From JAEXOD01 sp964652025 (GTDB taxonomy: Bacteria; Bacteroidota; Ignavibacteria; Ignavibacteriales; Melioribacteraceae), in the NCBI GenBank assembly GCA_964652025.1, contig CAZYZX010000009.1, positions 62,001 through 126,000 of the forward strand: DNA of 64,000 bases, in the 5' to 3' direction. The position numbers and the translations under genes are program-made. The notes under the pieces were generated by a model, which saw nothing but the letters and a program-made list of their open reading frames with translations, was not told the DNA's origin and made no database searches. How positions within the stretch are numbered: position 1 is the first letter of the stretch; each line of letters opens with the position of its first letter. This document shows positions 61,365-64,000 of the stretch, piece by piece.

Positions 61365-63998
61365 CTATTTAATTAGGGCAAATTTATCAATCTTTGTTCC
61401 AACACCTGGAACGTCTACAACATACACATAAACGCCATATGCAACTTCTATATTTTCTTCTGTACGTAAGTTCCAGAACACATCACCATTAAATATATCG
61501 TTTTGGTATAATGTTCTAATTAATTCTCCACGTACTGTGAAAATTGAGATCTTAGCTCCCGGTGGTACTCTTGTAAATCTAATTTCTCGCTCGCCGCGTC
61601 CACTTGTTTGGGAACTTAATAACCTTGCTTCTGCTTCGTGTGTTACTACATATGGATTTGGAACCACTTTAATGTTATTTAACGAACTAGCAGCAACCTT
61701 ATTATCAATTTCAGATTTCTTCATTGTAAATTCAAAGCTATCATATCTGCTAAATGGCTTTGTAGTAAATAGCTTTAAACTTCCACGCTGCTCTAAAGGT
61801 TTATTTGCAGTTTTATAGGTTATGTTTACACGCCAAGTACGTTTTGTAACACCTTCTATTTTTTCTTTAAAGTATATTGTGTATACTGTGGATAAAGTAC
61901 CTGTCTTAAAGAAAACTGGTGTAATATATTCACCGGTGGTTAAATTCTTAACCTTAAAGTTTATATCCCTTGCTGGGAAGATATTAGATGGTGTTGGAGG
62001 ATACAATGTATCTGCAACAGATTTACCTACTATATTATCATCAAATTCAATTTCATAATCATATGGCATATCTATTCCATTTAGTGCTGTACCCGGTCCT
62101 GTGCTGGCTGCAACAAACTTTTGGAATGTATAAGAAATTAATTGCTTGCTTGTATCTGCTATATTGTAAAATCCAGAAACATCAGATTTTAAAACTATAG
62201 TTGGATCGTTTTCTAATTGTAACCTAAATCCATGATGAATTGGTACGCTTCCCGTTAATTGTTTCTGCTGATCTAACAATTTATGATACTGTGCTTTATA
62301 GTGTGTTCCACTAAATGCAATTTTATATCCATTAACAAATATTGTATCATTACCAGCTGGTACTGCTATAGAGTCCATCGGGTTAACTATATAAGTAGTT
62401 TTTGTAGATGGAATATAAACAGTATCTGGTGTTTGCAAATCGTATAAAGTATAGCTCTTGGTAAATCCTTGCAATGCACTATCTTGGAATGCTACACGAT
62501 ACTTAAATCCATCTCTAATAGCTGCATCGTCAACTATTTCAAAATTAATTCTACCTGTAGCACGGAATGTTGGAGCTTTAACAACATCAACTTCTTTAGC
62601 TGGTGTGTAACCAATTGGTCTAGCACCTGGTGTAATTACAACAGTGTTTAAATCTGTTACAATTTCTCCCGTATTTTCACGGAATATATATTTACTGTTT
62701 TCCGATGGGAAAATATCTAATGCTTCGTCACCTCTATCGTATGCACAAACTGCATAATAATATGTTTGACCTTTCACAACATTAGAATCTACAAATTTAT
62801 TAACAACAGCACTTTCTTTGGTGTTATCACCTAAGTAGAAAGTTGTTCCACCTACTTGTGCAAGCAATCCAGGGCTTGGGTAGAAAAATCCACCAATATT
62901 ATTAGTCAAGTCAAATTGTGCAATCGGTTTATCAAATGCTAAAACACCTAATGCATTTGTAATCGAACGTGAATCACTAAATCCAGCATCTGTTGCTCTG
63001 TAAATCTTATAGCCTTCAAAATCTTTTGTTTTGGTTATAAAGTCTCGACTGTTTTCAGTTGCTTCACCATCCCAATATAAAACCACTTTTCCATCCTGCT
63101 GTGTTGCAGTAACTTTTGGCTTAACTGGTGGCTGTGGGAATTTATATCCAGCATTGTAAATCTGCTGTACAATTGCTTTATTGCTAAATATATCTGCGTA
63201 GTTTTCACCAAATAATAACGATACAGAAAATCTTTCTACTTTATCTGGAACTAATGGGAAAAATCCCGATGCATAAATAAAGTCACCATCCATAGGTCTT
63301 GGTGGAATAACATCAAATCTACCTGGTGTCATTCTAGACCATAGTAAGGAGTCGTTAGTCATATCTGGTGATGCGCTGTTTTCGAAAAAGTTAAATGCTG
63401 TTAAACCTATTTGGTCACTTTCGTCTGGGTCAGTACGTCCAAAGTTTGGTTCACCTTGGTCTGGAACACCATTCCCTTCTGTACCATCTGGGTCTGGACC
63501 AGGATAACCTGTATCGTTAGGACCTAAACCATCGGTTCCAACGTCGTCATATGCTGCTGTCCAGTCACCATCTTCATCTATTACGTTATCGCGCTTTTCA
63601 TCTATTAATAAGTCACTTAAACCAGCTCCTGTAATATAATTTTTATATTTCAAGCTTGGTTGACTGTTTATTACTCTAGAATCGTAATGAATAGCTCGGT
63701 TTTCATCAATAATTCCATCTAAATCGTTATCTATTCCATCATAAGCGCTTGCATCTGGAATAGATACACCGTTTGTAATTTTTGCGATGTGACCTTCACG
63801 AAATTTTGTTACACCTGCATTAATAACAAATTTAACTCCCATAGAGTAAACTGTATCTACACCCGGTTTAACTGTATAATAGGTTCTTTCATAAGTTACG
63901 GGGTCAATTAAAACTATTTTATCGCCTGCATTGTAAACAACTTCGTTAAAATCAGTTTCTGTAAACTGTGGACTTGCATCTCTAGAATCTCCATCGTT
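61365..63998 (-). CDS. Large secreted T9SS-type protein with FlgD-like C-terminus (5' partial)
   Basis: The frame stays open to the right edge past the ATG at 63842 (DGDSRDASPQFTETDFNEV precedes it), so the start lies outside. It has acidic, calcium-binding-like stretches (YDGIDNDLDGIIDEN, PDPDGTEGNGVPDQGEP), a fibronectin-like segment near KVVLYWDGEATENSRDF, and a C-terminal module starting VVPNPYVVTHEAEA. That module ends FNGDVFWNLRTEENIEVAYGVYVYVVDVPG, the FlgD-like/sorting architecture of the phylum. The repeats of Asp suggest thrombospondin-type loops. Function unknown; surface or extracellular by context with the PorV-like gene. Confidence 0.8.
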   Translation of the reverse strand, partial: NDGDSRDASPQFTETDFNEVVYNAGDKIVLIDPVTYERTYYTVKPGVDTVYSMGVKFVINAGVTKFREGHIAKITNGVSIPDASAYDGIDNDLDGIIDENRAIHYDSRVINSQPSLKYKNYITGAGLSDLLIDEKRDNVIDEDGDWTAAYDDVGTDGLGPNDTGYPGPDPDGTEGNGVPDQGEPNFGRTDPDESDQIGLTAFNFFENSASPDMTNDSLLWSRMTPGRFDVIPPRPMDGDFIYASGFFPLVPDKVERFSVSLLFGENYADIFSNKAIVQQIYNAGYKFPQPPVKPKVTATQQDGKVVLYWDGEATENSRDFITKTKDFEGYKIYRATDAGFSDSRSITNALGVLAFDKPIAQFDLTNNIGGFFYPSPGLLAQVGGTTFYLGDNTKESAVVNKFVDSNVVKGQTYYYAVCAYDRGDEALDIFPSENSKYIFRENTGEIVTDLNTVVITPGARPIGYTPAKEVDVVKAPTFRATGRINFEIVDDAAIRDGFKYRVAFQDSALQGFTKSYTLYDLQTPDTVYIPSTKTTYIVNPMDSIAVPAGNDTIFVNGYKIAFSGTHYKAQYHKLLDQQKQLTGSVPIHHGFRLQLENDPTIVLKSDVSGFYNIADTSKQLISYTFQKFVAASTGPGTALNGIDMPYDYEIEFDDNIVGKSVADTLYPPTPSNIFPARDINFKVKNLTTGEYITPVFFKTGTLSTVYTIYFKEKIEGVTKRTWRVNITYKTANKPLEQRGSLKLFTTKPFSRYDSFEFTMKKSEIDNKVAASSLNNIKVVPNPYVVTHEAEARLLSSQTSGRGEREIRFTRVPPGAKISIFTVRGELIRTLYQNDIFNGDVFWNLRTEENIEVAYGVYVYVVDVPGVGTKIDKFALIK

Positions 63999-64000
63999 AT

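Noticed and set aside
1..64000. tRNA, rRNA, CRISPR arrays, insertion sequences, phage genes, defence systems
   Set aside because: I looked in all intergenic gaps for cloverleaf-like sequence, regularly spaced repeats and transposase or nuclease motifs and found none; nearly all DNA is occupied by housekeeping or signalling genes.

Overview
This is an AT-rich (roughly one-third G+C) bacterial chromosome segment. Secreted proteins end in C-terminal type IX secretion (T9SS) sorting modules of the PNPFNP class, and a PorV/PorQ-like outer-membrane protein is present. Start sites carry AGGAGG/GAGG ribosome binding sites. Together these suggest an Ignavibacteria-like member of the Bacteroidota/Chlorobiota group; this is inferred from family resemblance, not from a phylogeny. 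No tRNA, rRNA, CRISPR array, insertion sequence or prophage was seen.

Layout. 2-3721: a divergent phosphoenolpyruvate-carboxylase-like protein, cut by the left edge. 3724-6368: an ECF sigma factor, a zinc-type anti-sigma factor with HEAT-like repeats, and a DUF4097 repeat protein. 6513-7973: glycogen synthase. 7980-14682: a PAS histidine kinase with two response regulators, then a T9SS cargo protein. 14773-17231: an M28 peptidase and an orphan phosphate-binding-type lipoprotein. 17228-24839: a complete trp operon (trpL-E-G-D-C-F-aroF-B-A) with an attenuator. 24916-34482: a thr operon (leader-thrA-thrB-thrC-asd) followed by a giant FAD/Fe-S oxidoreductase. 34602-38442: a metB-metL-like operon behind a SAM-II-type riboswitch. 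38535-41977: a GH13 enzyme and an aspartase fused to a cyclic-nucleotide-binding domain. 42014-49696: a broken DUF4143 ATPase remnant, an acid phosphatase, hslV-hslU, a periplasmic prolyl isomerase, an ICMT-like methyltransferase, rpoN and a DUF3109 protein. 49801-55793: a sugar transferase and a three-gene phosphorelay. 55906-58901: glyS and lysA, divergent. 58980 to the right edge: a T9SS cargo protein, a PorV-like protein and a large secreted protein cut by the edge.

The most informative part is the amino-acid block. Three neighbouring biosynthetic operons (trp, thr, met) on the same strand are each preceded by a conditional intrinsic terminator with a visible competing structure. trp uses a 30-residue leader peptide with four consecutive Trp codons. 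thr uses a short candidate leader ORF with 1:2, 2:3 and 3:4 pairings. met uses a SAM-II-like pseudoknot whose GCTAAAAAG segment is perfectly complementary to part of the terminator. The two aspartokinase-homoserine dehydrogenase paralogues are thus split between a threonine and a methionine circuit, an arrangement like thrABC and metBL of Escherichia coli. Other points of interest are the PEPC-like protein that has lost part of the catalytic loop and the CNBD-aspartase fusion.
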